Part shown: piece after piece, positions 10,035 through 19,800 of the stretch | Layout of the letters: each line of letters starts with the position of its first letter | Position numbering within the stretch: position 1 is the stretch's first letter | The notes under the pieces: generated by a model | What the model saw: only the letters and a program-made list of their open reading frames with translations | Database searches by the model: none | Told to the model about the DNA's origin: nothing | NCBI RefSeq assembly: GCF_007896845.1 | Contig: NZ_VOHS01000004.1 | Location: 248,001 to 312,000, forward strand | From: Chitinophaga pinensis | Lineage (GTDB): Bacteria > Bacteroidota > Bacteroidia > Chitinophagales > Chitinophagaceae | DNA length: 64,000 nt | Direction of reading: 5' to 3' | Translations under genes and position numbers: made by a program

Positions 10035-10640
10035 TTAAAAAGTGGGTAGCACCAGAATAGCAAGACAAATAGCACCGGGGAGATCCCCATTTTTTGATAT
10101 ATAATCCCTGACAAATGTTTTGGCCAGTTGCAGTTGTTTTTTAACCACATCTTTTGATACCTGTAGCTGACTGGCTATCTCATCGATAGACCAGCCTTCC
10201 AATACATTCATGGAGAAGATAATACGACGACGTAAAGGGAGTTGTGCGATACCCTCCCGCGCGATGGACAAATATTCCTTTAGCTGTAATTGTTCTCCGA
10301 TATGATCTCCTGCATCGGTTTGGAGATCGGCATAGGTCCTGTTATGCTTTTCCCTGATATCACGCAGCTTCAGGTGATCTAACAGTCTGTTTTTAGCCAT
10401 ACGCTGCAGGTAAAATTCCAGTACGGCGACTCCACCGAGCTCTTTCCTTTTCAACCACAGTTTTACAAATACATCCTGCAGAATAATGTCAACAAGGTGA
10501 CTATCCCCTCCTGTAAAAGGGGACAGAAATAGTTTTAGCTTTTGCTCATAACGATAATAGATCGTGTCGAATGCTGATTTATCGTCAGCTTCCAGACGTA
10601 GAAGCAGCTCTTTCTCGTCGTATGGTTGGTTGATCGGCAA
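10035..10640 (-). CDS. FecI-like ECF RNA polymerase sigma factor
   Basis: This is an extracytoplasmic-function sigma factor of 201 aa. Region 2 spans about residues 14-75 (FDTIYYRYEQKL, ILQDVFVKLWLKR) and region 4 about 128-185 (IAQLPLRRRIIFSMNVLEGWSIDEIASQLQVS). It is expected to direct transcription of the FecR-SusC-SusD genes that follow. The start is TTG: no ATG is available near the N-terminus and an in-frame stop lies four codons upstream. The hydrophobic C-terminal tail (AICLAILVLPTF) is common in Bacteroidota FecI proteins. Confidence 0.93.
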   Translation of the reverse strand: MPINQPYDEKELLLRLEADDKSAFDTIYYRYEQKLKLFLSPFTGGDSHLVDIILQDVFVKLWLKRKELGGVAVLEFYLQRMAKNRLLDHLKLRDIREKHNRTYADLQTDAGDHIGEQLQLKEYLSIAREGIAQLPLRRRIIFSMNVLEGWSIDEIASQLQVSKDVVKKQLQLAKTFVRDYISKNGDLPGAICLAILVLPTF

Positions 10641-10747
10641 ATGACGATTTTATATAACACCTGAAAAACGTAAGCTGATACAATGATAATAAACGTCCGG
10701 GAAGTTTTAGCCCCTTTTTTTATGACGCTTTATTTTTATTTTGTGGT

Positions 10748-11758
10748 ATGCAATTGACACTATACCCATTTGAACTTAAGTTTAAACATACATTCACCAT
10801 TTCGCGTAAATCCAAAGATGTACAGCCATTACTGGTCGTTAAACTGGAACAGGATGGTCTTAGCGGACTGGGAGAAACAGCCGACAACTCGTACTACAAT
10901 ATGACGGTGCCGCGTCTGATGGAAGATATCAATGCACACAGAGACCTGATAGAAGGCTACACACTCGATACACCGGAGGAATTGTGGAAGACACTGTTCC
11001 CCTTGTTTAAAGATAACCTGTTCGCCCTTTGTGCCATCGATCTGGCAGCGCATGACCTCTATGCGAAAAAGCAGGGGAAGAAGCTGTATGAAGTATGGGG
11101 GCTTGACATTTCCCACAACCCTATGACGGATTATACCATTGGTATAGATACGGTGGAGAATATGGTCAATAAATTAAAAGAGTTTCCATGGCCGATTTAT
11201 AAGATCAAACTGGGTACAAAAGAGGATATTGCAATCATCGAAGAATTAAGAAAGCATACCAATGCAGTCTTCCGTGTAGACGCCAATTGTGCGTGGGGAG
11301 TGGAGGAAACCCTGCGTAATGCAGCTGCGTTTAAGTCTTTGGGTGTTGAGTTTATAGAACAACCCATGCCGGCTGCTGATATAGCAGGGATGAAACGGGT
11401 ATATGAACAATCCGCTTTGCCGCTTATCGCAGATGAAAGCTGTATCACGGAAGCGGATGTTGCCTTGTGTAAAGGACTGTTTCATGGTATCAATATTAAA
11501 CTCACCAAATGTGGTGGTATTACGCCTGCCCGTCGCATGATCGCTGAAGCCAAACAGTTGGGTATGCAGGTGATGACGGGTAGTATGAATGAAAGTACAG
11601 TAGGTACTTCTGCCGTGGCGCACCTGTTGCCTTATCTGGACTATGTGGATATGGATGGTCCGCTATTGCTGGCAGAAGACACCGCTGACGGCGTGAAGAT
11701 CGTAGACGGTCGTATTATCTATGCTGACAGGCCCGGTACCGGCGCCTTATTAAGATAA
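10748..11758 (+). CDS. Dipeptide epimerase, enolase superfamily (L-Ala-D/L-Glu type)
   Basis: This 336-aa enzyme has the muconate-lactonising fold of the enolase superfamily. Visible residues are the KIK base motif (152-154), metal ligands DAN (178), E204 and D229, the second catalytic lysine in NIKLTKCGG (251), and the DMD motif (301-303) that marks dipeptide epimerases. The family epimerises the second residue of dipeptides, typically L-Ala-D-Glu released from peptidoglycan. It is transcribed divergently from the sigma gene and in the same direction as the DUF6807 gene 29 bases downstream. The exact dipeptide is not shown by sequence. Confidence 0.88.
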   Translation: MQLTLYPFELKFKHTFTISRKSKDVQPLLVVKLEQDGLSGLGETADNSYYNMTVPRLMEDINAHRDLIEGYTLDTPEELWKTLFPLFKDNLFALCAIDLAAHDLYAKKQGKKLYEVWGLDISHNPMTDYTIGIDTVENMVNKLKEFPWPIYKIKLGTKEDIAIIEELRKHTNAVFRVDANCAWGVEETLRNAAAFKSLGVEFIEQPMPAADIAGMKRVYEQSALPLIADESCITEADVALCKGLFHGINIKLTKCGGITPARRMIAEAKQLGMQVMTGSMNESTVGTSAVAHLLPYLDYVDMDGPLLLAEDTADGVKIVDGRIIYADRPGTGALLR

Positions 11759-11787
11759 AAACCCATTACCCTCAAACAATCACTGTT

Positions 11788-13038
11788 ATGAAAAACGAAT
11801 GTAAGTGGCGTACACTGACGCTCCTGCTATTACTTGCGACACTGTCTGCTGATGCACAGGTCCTTGCGCGTATCAGCGTAAAAGCAGGTACATCAAGGCG
11901 TCTCAATACCGCTGTGTATACTGCCCTCAAAAATGTTAACCAGCCCGGTCCGGATGCTTTTCAGTTATTGGAAGTACGTGGCAATAAGCGTTCCCCCGTG
12001 CCTTTTCAGTTGCTGAACGACAAGCTGTACTGGATCATGGATGGAATCACGCCTGCCGGTAATACCCGTGTATACGAACTGGTAAAGGGGCCGTCTGTTG
12101 CTGCCGGTAATGTCATGCAGTTGAAAGATACCGCAGGCACTTTCTTATTGCTTCAGGGAAGCAGGAAATTGCTTCAATACAATTACAGTATCGTTGAACC
12201 TCCCGCAGGACTGGATACTGTATATCGTCGCAGCGGCTTTATTCATCCCTTATGGGCACCTGACGGACAAGTCATCACCAATATCCATCCCGAAGGACAC
12301 TGGCACCATGTAGGGATCTGGAATCCGTGGACACATACTACCTTCAGGGGCAAGGAAACCGACTTCTGGAACCTGCAGAAAAAGGAGGGAACGGTACGCT
12401 TTAAAGGCGTGGCCGGCAGAGTGCAGGGACCTGTAGCCTGTGGCTTTACTGTATTGCAGGATCATATCGCCTTTTCCGGCGGCAAAAAAGTGACAGCTAT
12501 GAATGAAGAATGGGAGGTGAAAGCATTGAATTGCGGAACGGATACTTCACGTTTTGTATGGGATTTTGCCAGTACACTGAATTGTGCCGATACGACCGGG
12601 ATTACCCTATTGCAATACCGTTATGGGGGTGGCTTCGGTCTCCGGACGATGGCGGCATGGACCGCTGCTACCAGTGCTGTACTGACTTCTGAAGGAAAAA
12701 CAAGGAAAGATGCGGACAGTACACGCGCCCGCTGGATCAAGATAACAGGTCGTACAGAAAAAGGACAGGCGGGTATTCTGATCATGAATGATCCCGGCAA
12801 TTTTGATTCTCCGCAACCGTTGAGAGTATGGCCGGAGAATTCAGAAAGAGGAGAGATCATGATGAATTTCAGTCCGACCAAAATGAAGCAATGGATACTG
12901 CAATACGGGAGGTATTACACACAACGCTACCGGGTAGTGACTTTTATTAAAGACCTCAGCACCGAAGAAATAGAAAACTATTATCAGGACTATGTGAAAC
13001 CTCCGGAAGTTACGGTTGCATGGAACGGATCGATCTGA
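11788..13038 (+). CDS. DUF6807 (PmoA-like) secreted protein
   Basis: This 416-aa protein has a signal peptide (LLLLATLSADAQ) and the DUF6807 signature HPEGHWHHVGIWNPW near residue 170, with RVWPENSERGEIMMNF further on. Some databases call the family methane oxygenase PmoA. That name is misleading, since this is a secreted beta-rich protein found in carbohydrate and sugar-acid loci of Bacteroidota. The molecular function is unknown. It follows the dipeptide epimerase closely and its last 29 bases overlap the convergent gene ending at 13010. Confidence 0.85.
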   Translation: MKNECKWRTLTLLLLLATLSADAQVLARISVKAGTSRRLNTAVYTALKNVNQPGPDAFQLLEVRGNKRSPVPFQLLNDKLYWIMDGITPAGNTRVYELVKGPSVAAGNVMQLKDTAGTFLLLQGSRKLLQYNYSIVEPPAGLDTVYRRSGFIHPLWAPDGQVITNIHPEGHWHHVGIWNPWTHTTFRGKETDFWNLQKKEGTVRFKGVAGRVQGPVACGFTVLQDHIAFSGGKKVTAMNEEWEVKALNCGTDTSRFVWDFASTLNCADTTGITLLQYRYGGGFGLRTMAAWTAATSAVLTSEGKTRKDADSTRARWIKITGRTEKGQAGILIMNDPGNFDSPQPLRVWPENSERGEIMMNFSPTKMKQWILQYGRYYTQRYRVVTFIKDLSTEEIENYYQDYVKPPEVTVAWNGSI

Positions 13039-13303
13039 ACGCTTTAATGGCATTATACAGGCCGAAAATGCCCATAATAATGAAAATGATGATAACACCC
13101 CACTGACCGGTAGCACGATAAATATAGAGCTCTATACGAGTCAGACGAAGCCCCCTTAACGGATGTTCCTGTTGTGTGAACTGAATAAAACGGACGATGG
13201 CAAAGCCGAAGCCGATCAGGGAGATAACAAGCATCCATATAACGGTGGACCAGGAAGCGGGGTCTTTTTCCCCGGAAGTGGGTTGTTCAGGGTTCGTAAG
13301 CAT
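13010..13303 (-). CDS. Small two-helix membrane protein
   Basis: This 97-aa protein has two hydrophobic segments, about 20-42 (VIWMLVISLIGFGFAIVRFI) and 68-85 (WGVIIIFIIMGIFGLY), which predict a small inner-membrane hairpin. I do not recognise a named family. It converges with the DUF6807 gene and overlaps its 3' end by 29 bases. Confidence 0.7.
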   Translation of the reverse strand: MLTNPEQPTSGEKDPASWSTVIWMLVISLIGFGFAIVRFIQFTQQEHPLRGLRLTRIELYIYRATGQWGVIIIFIIMGIFGLYNAIKAFRSIRSMQP

Positions 13304-13319
13304 CCTTCAAGATACAAAT

Positions 13320-13368
13320 AAAAAAGCGAAGCCCCGTTCCTGGCAAAGAGAACGGGGCTTCGCTTTTT
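13320..13368 (-). terminator. Strong terminator after the redoxin-like gene
   Basis: A perfect 19-bp inverted repeat (AAAAAGCGAAGCCCCGTTC and its complement) has a 10-base loop. It lies directly downstream of the minus-strand gene ending at 13384 and is followed by a T-rich tract on that strand. Confidence 0.85.
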
Positions 13369-13383
13369 CATCTGATCAATATT

Positions 13384-14021
13384 TTAGATCGCAATACCGT
13401 GTGAATCCTGATGGCTCGCATCATATACTGCGGATAATACATCTCTTTTGTTCAGCGACTGCTCCATGTACAGATCCACTGAGCTATAAGCTATTTTCAG
13501 TGATGGTGTCAGTACATAAACGGCCGGTGTCGGTACATCTTCATTTACTCCGGATAATCTATCCCAGATCGGGTCAGAAGGGGAGTAGTTACCTGCTTTA
13601 CGTGCTATCTGAAACTGCTGATCCCAGATGCTGGCGAAAGGCAGTTGCAATGAAGCCGTAGCATAGTCAAAGTATTTTTTTCTTCTGCGGTGACCAGCAA
13701 CAGCTGTCCACCCATTACACGGATATCTGCATAGATATCTTTCAGGTCTTCCAGCAGTTTTTCACCATAACCATTCCAGTGAATAGAATGAAAAACCAAT
13801 ACCAGCGGACGATCCAGCAGCTGCTCTACAGGCTGTGCACCATTCACTGACTTTAATATATCAGAAGTGGCAATGATGTTTTTTCTGTTGATGTTAAAAG
13901 AAGGCAGTCTGTCACCAGCACGTAAAGGGCTGATAGGGGTTCTGTCCTTGTAAGACTTTTTCACATACTCAAGTTCATATTCGGGGAAGAAATCTGCGTA
14001 TCTGTTGATGTTGTTAGACAT
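13384..14021 (-). pseudogene. Redoxin-like (AhpC/TSA fold) protein, frame broken at poly-A
   Basis: Two abutting frames together encode one protein of about 211 aa of the peroxiredoxin-like fold: an N-terminal DRLPSFNINRKN segment, then LVLVFHSIHWNGYGEKLLEDL, GGQLLLVTAE and a C-terminal VPTPAVYVLTP. The site where peroxiredoxins carry the peroxidatic cysteine reads HSIHWNGYG with no Cys, so peroxidase activity is unlikely. The frame shifts in a run of seven T (13675-13681; A on the coding strand). One extra A restores AEEKKYFDYATASLQLPFASIWDQ. The cause could be a real mutation, a sequencing undercall, or -1 frameshifting at A AAA AAT. The start at 14021 is an ATG. Confidence 0.7.
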
Positions 14022-14369
14022 AAAATAAGTTTTAAGGGATGGTTGGTAGACAGTGATTAATGAATGGTTGTAATGATTTTTAGAAACGTTGCCGGTCTAA
14101 AGTACCAGCGGGGCATCAGTTACAGCAGCAACAGACGTTCAGCGCTACAGTCATTGTACATTCAATCTTTCTCTTGATAGCATTAGGCATATAAACTTGA
14201 TTTATTTATGTGATTGCCTGTTATTAACAACACAAATATAGGGATATTTTCTTAATACCCTACAGGTTTTGTAGGGTATTTATTAAGTGGTTGATTATCA
14301 TAGCCGATATTTTATAAAATTTGAAAAGTTCTATATTTGATGCTTCTTTGTTTATTAAATAAATACCAC
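14022..14369. other. Divergent intergenic region with 11-bp palindrome
   Basis: The stretch lies between the divergent redoxin-like and DUF1266 genes. It holds a perfect 11-bp inverted repeat, AATACCCTACA/TGTAGGGTATT, with a 5-base loop (14254-14280) in AT-rich sequence. An operator or a transcript hairpin are both possible. No gene is seen. Confidence 0.5.
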
Positions 14370-15230
14370 ATGAAAGGAATGTATACAAAAATCATCGCTG
14401 CTGTCAGCCTGTTGGCCCTGACCACAGCGGGATGCAACAGCAGTAATGCCGGTAAGGAGGAAAAAAAGGAACAGACGGTAGCCGCTGCGGAAACAGTGAC
14501 CATTAAAAATGAGGAACTGTATCCGTTTATGCTGGCAGGTGTTTATTTTGTACATGGTTATGGTGGTCCTACCCACACCTTTGATGGTCTGATCAAACCA
14601 GCCGTAAAGAGTGAACCCGGTACCGCTGATTTCTCAAAAGAAATGCAGGCCGCTTACAGCCGTTATTTCATCTTCCCTTTCAAACCGGGAGATGCTGCGG
14701 GTGAAAAAGATGCAAAAGCTACACTGGCGGAGTATTGGGATATCCACAACGTAGCCGGATTGGAAAAGTCGCTGACCTGGTTACTGGATGAAGGGCATCA
14801 GGCACAATATGCCCAATACCGTAAAGTACTGGATGAAAACGGTGGTGCTGCTGCCAACCTCAATACGCTCGATCTCACTAAATATAAGCTGACGAAGGAA
14901 GATCTGCCCGGTATACAGTTTATTAAAGATCATTATACAGCATTCAGCAGTGCGGGTATCAAAGCATGGGATCTGGCGCGGTATATTAATAATATATGTG
15001 TAGCCTATCAGGCAGGTTATTTTAACAGGGGAGAAGCCATGGCATGGCTGATGAAAGCACCACAGGTAGCACAGGCCCGCTATAGCGACTGGAAATCCTA
15101 TTTTAATGACTTCCTGTTGGGACGTGAGTTCTGGGGCGGTGGAGAAGCTGATAATGCCAGATTTAAAGAAGAAGTGGCTGGTATGCTGGAAGGTAAGTAC
15201 AGCATCTATAGCTATATGCCAGTGAAATAA
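14370..15230 (+). CDS. DUF1266 lipoprotein
   Basis: This protein of about 286 aa is a predicted lipoprotein: the signal MKGMYTKIIAAVSLLALTTAGC ends in a lipobox. The C-terminal half carries DUF1266 features: AWDLARYINNICVAYQAGYFNRGEAMAW followed by a YF..FLLGREFWGG block. DUF1266 has no established biochemical function. I chose the ATG at 14370 because the signal peptide begins there; the frame is open to 14337. It lies just outside the type VI effector island and reads toward it. A terminator follows. Confidence 0.8.
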   Translation: MKGMYTKIIAAVSLLALTTAGCNSSNAGKEEKKEQTVAAAETVTIKNEELYPFMLAGVYFVHGYGGPTHTFDGLIKPAVKSEPGTADFSKEMQAAYSRYFIFPFKPGDAAGEKDAKATLAEYWDIHNVAGLEKSLTWLLDEGHQAQYAQYRKVLDENGGAAANLNTLDLTKYKLTKEDLPGIQFIKDHYTAFSSAGIKAWDLARYINNICVAYQAGYFNRGEAMAWLMKAPQVAQARYSDWKSYFNDFLLGREFWGGGEADNARFKEEVAGMLEGKYSIYSYMPVK

Positions 15231-15249
15231 TTGCACCTTAATTTATAGC

Positions 15250-15285
15250 AAACGCCCATTGCAGCTTTTCTGCAACGGGCGTTTT
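15250..15285 (+). terminator. Terminator after DUF1266 gene
   Basis: The stem AAACGCCC-A-TTGCAG pairs with CTGCAA-C-GGGCGTTT around a loop of T residues and is followed by a short T-run on the plus strand. Confidence 0.75.
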
Positions 15286-15359
15286 ATGTGTATCGCTTGC
15301 CATAAATAAGCTGACTGAACATAAGTACTGCGTCAGCTGATGCAACTCATGTCATATAG

Positions 15360-16489
15360 TTAAATCGTGTAATTATAGATAGGCAACAAAACAGGTTGTG
15401 TCGAAGGAGTAATACCTTCCGGTAACAGCCCCGCATGTAACATCGCATGTGTATGTATCTTCATTGCATAGAGCCGTTCGAGACAGTACCTTTGCAGGTC
15501 ATCTAAGTCAGCAGGCTCAAGTGCCTTACCCCTGTTGAGGAAATTCCTGAATATAATACTGGTAATATCCTCTGCCATAAATGGATAAAGTGGAAAATCC
15601 AGTTCCTGCTCTTCTTCTTCAAATTCCTTTTTCTTTTCCTGCAATAAGGGGAAGATATCCTTGTCCAACACATTACGCACGCGTTGCTTATCTGAAAGAC
15701 TACCAATCAGCAAAGCATCTGTTGCTATCACTGATGTAAAGGCCTGCGCCCACAGCAGTGTTTCGTCCTGATAGGTGGAAAAAAGCGTTTCCAGTGCAGC
15801 TTTTTCTATTGCTTCGCCACTGAATCCTTTATACACAGACACATAAGGTTGAAGCTCATCATCACCAGAAAGTATGGCAGCAATATTGTCAGGTAATGCC
15901 GTTTTTTCTTTTTGCAGATAGTTAATCAGCGCTGCGCTGATAACCGCATTTTTTACGAACGTAGTATCCTCGTTATTATCAGTGATCAGCTCAAATATTC
16001 TTGCGATCTCTTTCTTTTCAGGAAAAAGAGAAGCGGTGTAGTATACATCACTCTTATGTAACTCCGGATTGTCTGTTCCGTAGTAATATGTTTTGAAAAA
16101 TTTTCTGAAAGCTTCAAAGCCGGGACTGGCGGCTTTATCTTTTTTGCATAACTATATCTGACCGGGTAAGACAATACAGGAACAGCTTCTCTGATATCAG
16201 TGGCGTAAATGTAACCGAGATAATCCAGTAATATCGCCTGATGTGCAAAGTGTTCCTCATTCAATTGAGTGAATACGTCTACCACAGGAGCCGTTATCGG
16301 AAAAACATCAAAACCATATTTCAGGTGGCTGATCAGATCACTGTATAAGATCGAATAGACACTGTCTTCATCCTCCGCATCACATAGTGTGAGTAAGGAA
16401 GATGCAACGGTTTCAGGAGAATCACCATAGCCGCCTTCGAATTGGTTCCATTGAATGGATTGTATAAGCTTTTTTGTTTCCGGATACAT
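15360..16489 (-). pseudogene. Putative immunity protein for the Rhs toxin, frame broken at poly-A
   Basis: The frame starting at the ATG at 16489 (MYPETKKLIQSIQWNQFEGG) and a frame ending at 15360 join at a run of six T (16140-16145). One extra A on the coding strand gives SYAKKDKAASPGFEAFRKFF and a continuous protein of about 375 aa without a signal peptide. The gene lies 13 bases after the Rhs toxin stop, the usual place for a cognate immunity gene. I recognise no family. The break point reads A AAA AAG in frame, which is the classical -1 ribosomal slippery heptamer. It may be a real break, a sequencing error or programmed frameshifting. Confidence 0.6.
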
Positions 16490-16502
16490 AAACAAGATGT
16501 TA

Positions 16503-16898
16503 TTAAGGACAAACATGCGGCGCTGTCAGAATCTGTTTTTCGAATCCTGCCAGCGGATAGCTGACCGTTTTTTTATTATATGTATAGTTGATTTTCATTT
16601 TGCGCCTTACCGCAAAGTTATGCATCTCCGGGTTACACCAGTCACATGGCTTCATACCCCTGTCAATAGGGATGGCCTTCCCGTTCCGGAATATGAACGT
16701 TGGTTTTGACTCAATATCAAGTGTCGCCCCATTCAGCTCTTTCAGCCTTCCTTTATACTGGTCTTTCAGATCACGTAGTAGTTTCTGTTCTGCATCTTCA
16801 GTACGCCCCGGTACGTTGATGGCGCCATTGGTGGCCTTTACTCTTGGAAGCTGTTGGGGTGCCTGTCCCTTCAGCGTCAGCACAGCATCAACTACATT
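16503..16898 (-). other. Rhs C-terminal toxin tip, possible deaminase fold
   Basis: This is the 131-residue segment after the DPLGL boundary of the Rhs core, the part that varies between strains and carries the toxic activity. It contains DAEQKLLRDL (tip residues 35-44) and, about 46 residues later, PCDWC (84-88). That order resembles the [H/C]xE ... PCxxC zinc motifs of deaminase-superfamily toxins, with Asp in place of the usual His/Cys. The assignment is inference; another zinc-binding toxin is possible. Confidence 0.4.
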
Positions 16899-19800
16899 TA
16901 ATCCCAGAGGATCCACCTGACTGTTTGTATCCTGCACATAACTATAGAGCGTACGGTTGCCTCCTGCAAGTTTTAAGGGGTCCTGACTGATATATACGCC
17001 TTCTTCAGGCAGGTAATACCTGAATCTGTTATAATACAGGCCTGTTTCTGCATCTTCATATTGCCCTGCAAAGCGGAGAGGTATGAAATGGTTAGCTCCT
17101 TTGATCTTCCGGATCTTCCCATAAATATCCAGCGTAGCATCCCATACCAGCTGACCGTTGGTATCATATGCCTGACAGGGAGTACTCAGATAGTTACTGA
17201 TAATGGAATAGTCTCCCTGCTGAGATAATCTTGCTATGGGGGTTGCATGTTCCGCTTCAAATACCCACGTGATCAGGGTTTCTGCCGGCACCGGTTCCTG
17301 CGCAACGATTACATTTCCCATTTCATCTATACTGACCACTGGCCGTTGCGCACTTTCATATGTCCATTCCTGCAAAGGCGTATCTCCATTCCAAAGCCAT
17401 CTGGTGGTTTGCCGTTTGCTGGTTTTGGCTGTTCTGCGGCCAATACCGTCATATTCAAATGTAACCGTTTCCTTATCCGGGCGGATTACTTTTTTAAGCA
17501 TACCATTGCCATACCATTCATATTGCCATACTTTGAAATCGCGGGTGGTCCTGCTTATCAGATACCCTTCTTCATCGTATGTGAACTGTCCGTTGGCAGA
17601 TGCCTGTAGTTGTCCGCCGGCGCCATATTTCCTATCCTTCCGGAGCTCATTGCTGTACACATTACCTACTTTGTCAGTCAGCCTGTAATCGTACTGTTGA
17701 TGGTCATAATGTGCCCAGGCAAGTGATCCTGATTCATCGTGACCAAATGTTACCTGAGTTTTATCCAGCGTATTCACCATCTGCCGCAATCTTTCATGAG
17801 GATCCCAGCGATAGATAATATGACGCGTTACTTCATCCTGCTGGGACAATATGTGTTGATGGCATCAGGCTTTATCATATGACCAGCTGCTTTTCACACC
17901 GCCGGGAAACAGGCGTTCTGTTTCAAGTCCGATATGATTTCGCTGTATTGCTGTTATCCATTGAGTGGCAGAAGTCCCTCCGGATGCCTGAATACGGCTG
18001 GTGCCACCTGCCTTGTCATAATTGTAGGTAATGAGGGCGCCTAAAGAACTGCTGACACTCCGTTTTTCTCCTTTCCTGTTATAGGTAGTGGCAACAGTAT
18101 GTCCGTTTTGAATTTCTTCGACCACACGCCCCATATTATCTCGTTTGAATTGAAGTGTGTTAAATTCATTAACCGCTTCAATCAGTAAGCCATTGGGATC
18201 ATAGCTAAAAGTCTCCCAGCTGCCGTCGCTATATTCACTGCGGGTGATCAGGCCATTATAGTCGTATTCAAAAGTAGTCTGTTTGCCACCGGGCCGGTCT
18301 ATTGTTAAAAGTCTGCCTGCCGCATCAGTATGATAGTGCCAGATACGGCCATCGAAATTCTTTTCCTGTATGATCTGCCCGCGCATGTTTCTGATGAAAT
18401 GAAAACTTTCTCCATGCTCATTAACAATGGTATTTAGCTGTTCTTCTGTATCATATAAGAAATGCACTTTGACGCCATTTTCTTCACGTAGTTTCATTTT
18501 ACCAAGTGGTGTATACTGGAACCTGACATCGTGTTGTTTGTCTTTTGCACGTATGACGTCCATATAAGCATTGTATTCCACCTGAATGTGGTTACCATCA
18601 GGTGTATAAATGTCAGTCACTCTGCTAAGTATATCATACCGGAAATCCTGTTGTTGCTGCATGGCATTGGTGGCACTCAGCGTTTTTCCCCATGCATCAT
18701 GTCCAGTGTGCAGTACCGCCATTAGGGAAAGTTAGCGATGACAGGTTATGATCCTCATCATATGTGAACAGGGTCACGCCATTTTCATGTTCTGTGATGC
18801 TGCTTAAAAGATGTTGTTCATTGTATGTGAAAAGCTGCAGACCACCATTTGCATCTGTACGTGAATGTAAGAGCCCATCTTCATAGTATACATATGACCT
18901 GCTGTTACCTGCAGCATCTGTTGCTACCAGCAGATTTCCTTCTTCATCATAAGTATAGCTTATCTGACTGCCATCAGGATGAACGATGCTGGTAAGATTG
19001 CCCGCTTCATCATATGCATAACGGTAGCATCCCCTTCTTCATTGATCTCACGGTATACTTCAAAATCAGGAGTATGTTCAGTGAACCTCGAATACCCCAT
19101 CGGATCTTTTATCTGATATACAACAAAGTCAGGCGTATAATAATAGGTGGTAGTCTGGTTCAGAGAATTTGTAATAAGATTATATCCTTCTTCCGGGTGG
19201 TATTCCAGCCGGCCACTCAGTATATCACCGTCTCCGCGGGTATAGACACAACGCCCTTTTTGATCATATTCCCAATAGAATGATTGTCCGTTCCTGTCCG
19301 TCTTTTTTACCATCTTATGATGATCATAAGTGATAGTAGTGCTTTGGCCGAGTGCATCGGTAATCGTACTCAGATCTCCTGCTTCATTATATGCATAACT
19401 GATCAGTACTTTTTCCTGTCCGCGGTGATGTACGCTGACATTTGTAATACGGCCGGCATGATCACTGCTGATATGCAGATGTCTGCCTGCACTGTCAATG
19501 ACACGTACGAGCGTGCCCCGGAAATTATAATGGAAACTGATAATGAATTGTGCCTTATATGTATACTGACTAAGTGATACTGATGGGCCCTGTATATGTT
19601 TTACGGAAGGTATAATACAGTTTGTCCTCATGATGATACAGGAGGTATTCATCTATATCAGTCCGTGTGAGTGTTAGTTTTTCATGACGATTGTAATCAT
19701 GTGCTCCCGGTACCGGCAGACTTTCAAATACGGCACTACGACCATCCCCGAGTAATACTACTACAACATTTTCCTGCAGGAACTCTTGTATACGCATGTC

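Noticed and set aside
11788..13038. Methane monooxygenase subunit suggested by the PmoA-like family name
   Set aside because: The sequence is a secreted DUF6807 protein without membrane helices or copper-site residues, and no pmoB/pmoC genes are present.
13010..13038. Convergent overlap of 29 bases as evidence of a wrong gene call
   Set aside because: Both proteins look real (DUF6807 end and a two-helix membrane protein start-to-stop), and short 3' overlaps are common.
17849..17867. Separate gene starting at TTG 17849 downstream of the first Rhs pieces
   Set aside because: It is in the same frame as the preceding Rhs piece, separated only by one TGA, and begins mid YD-repeat, so it is a fragment of the same gene.
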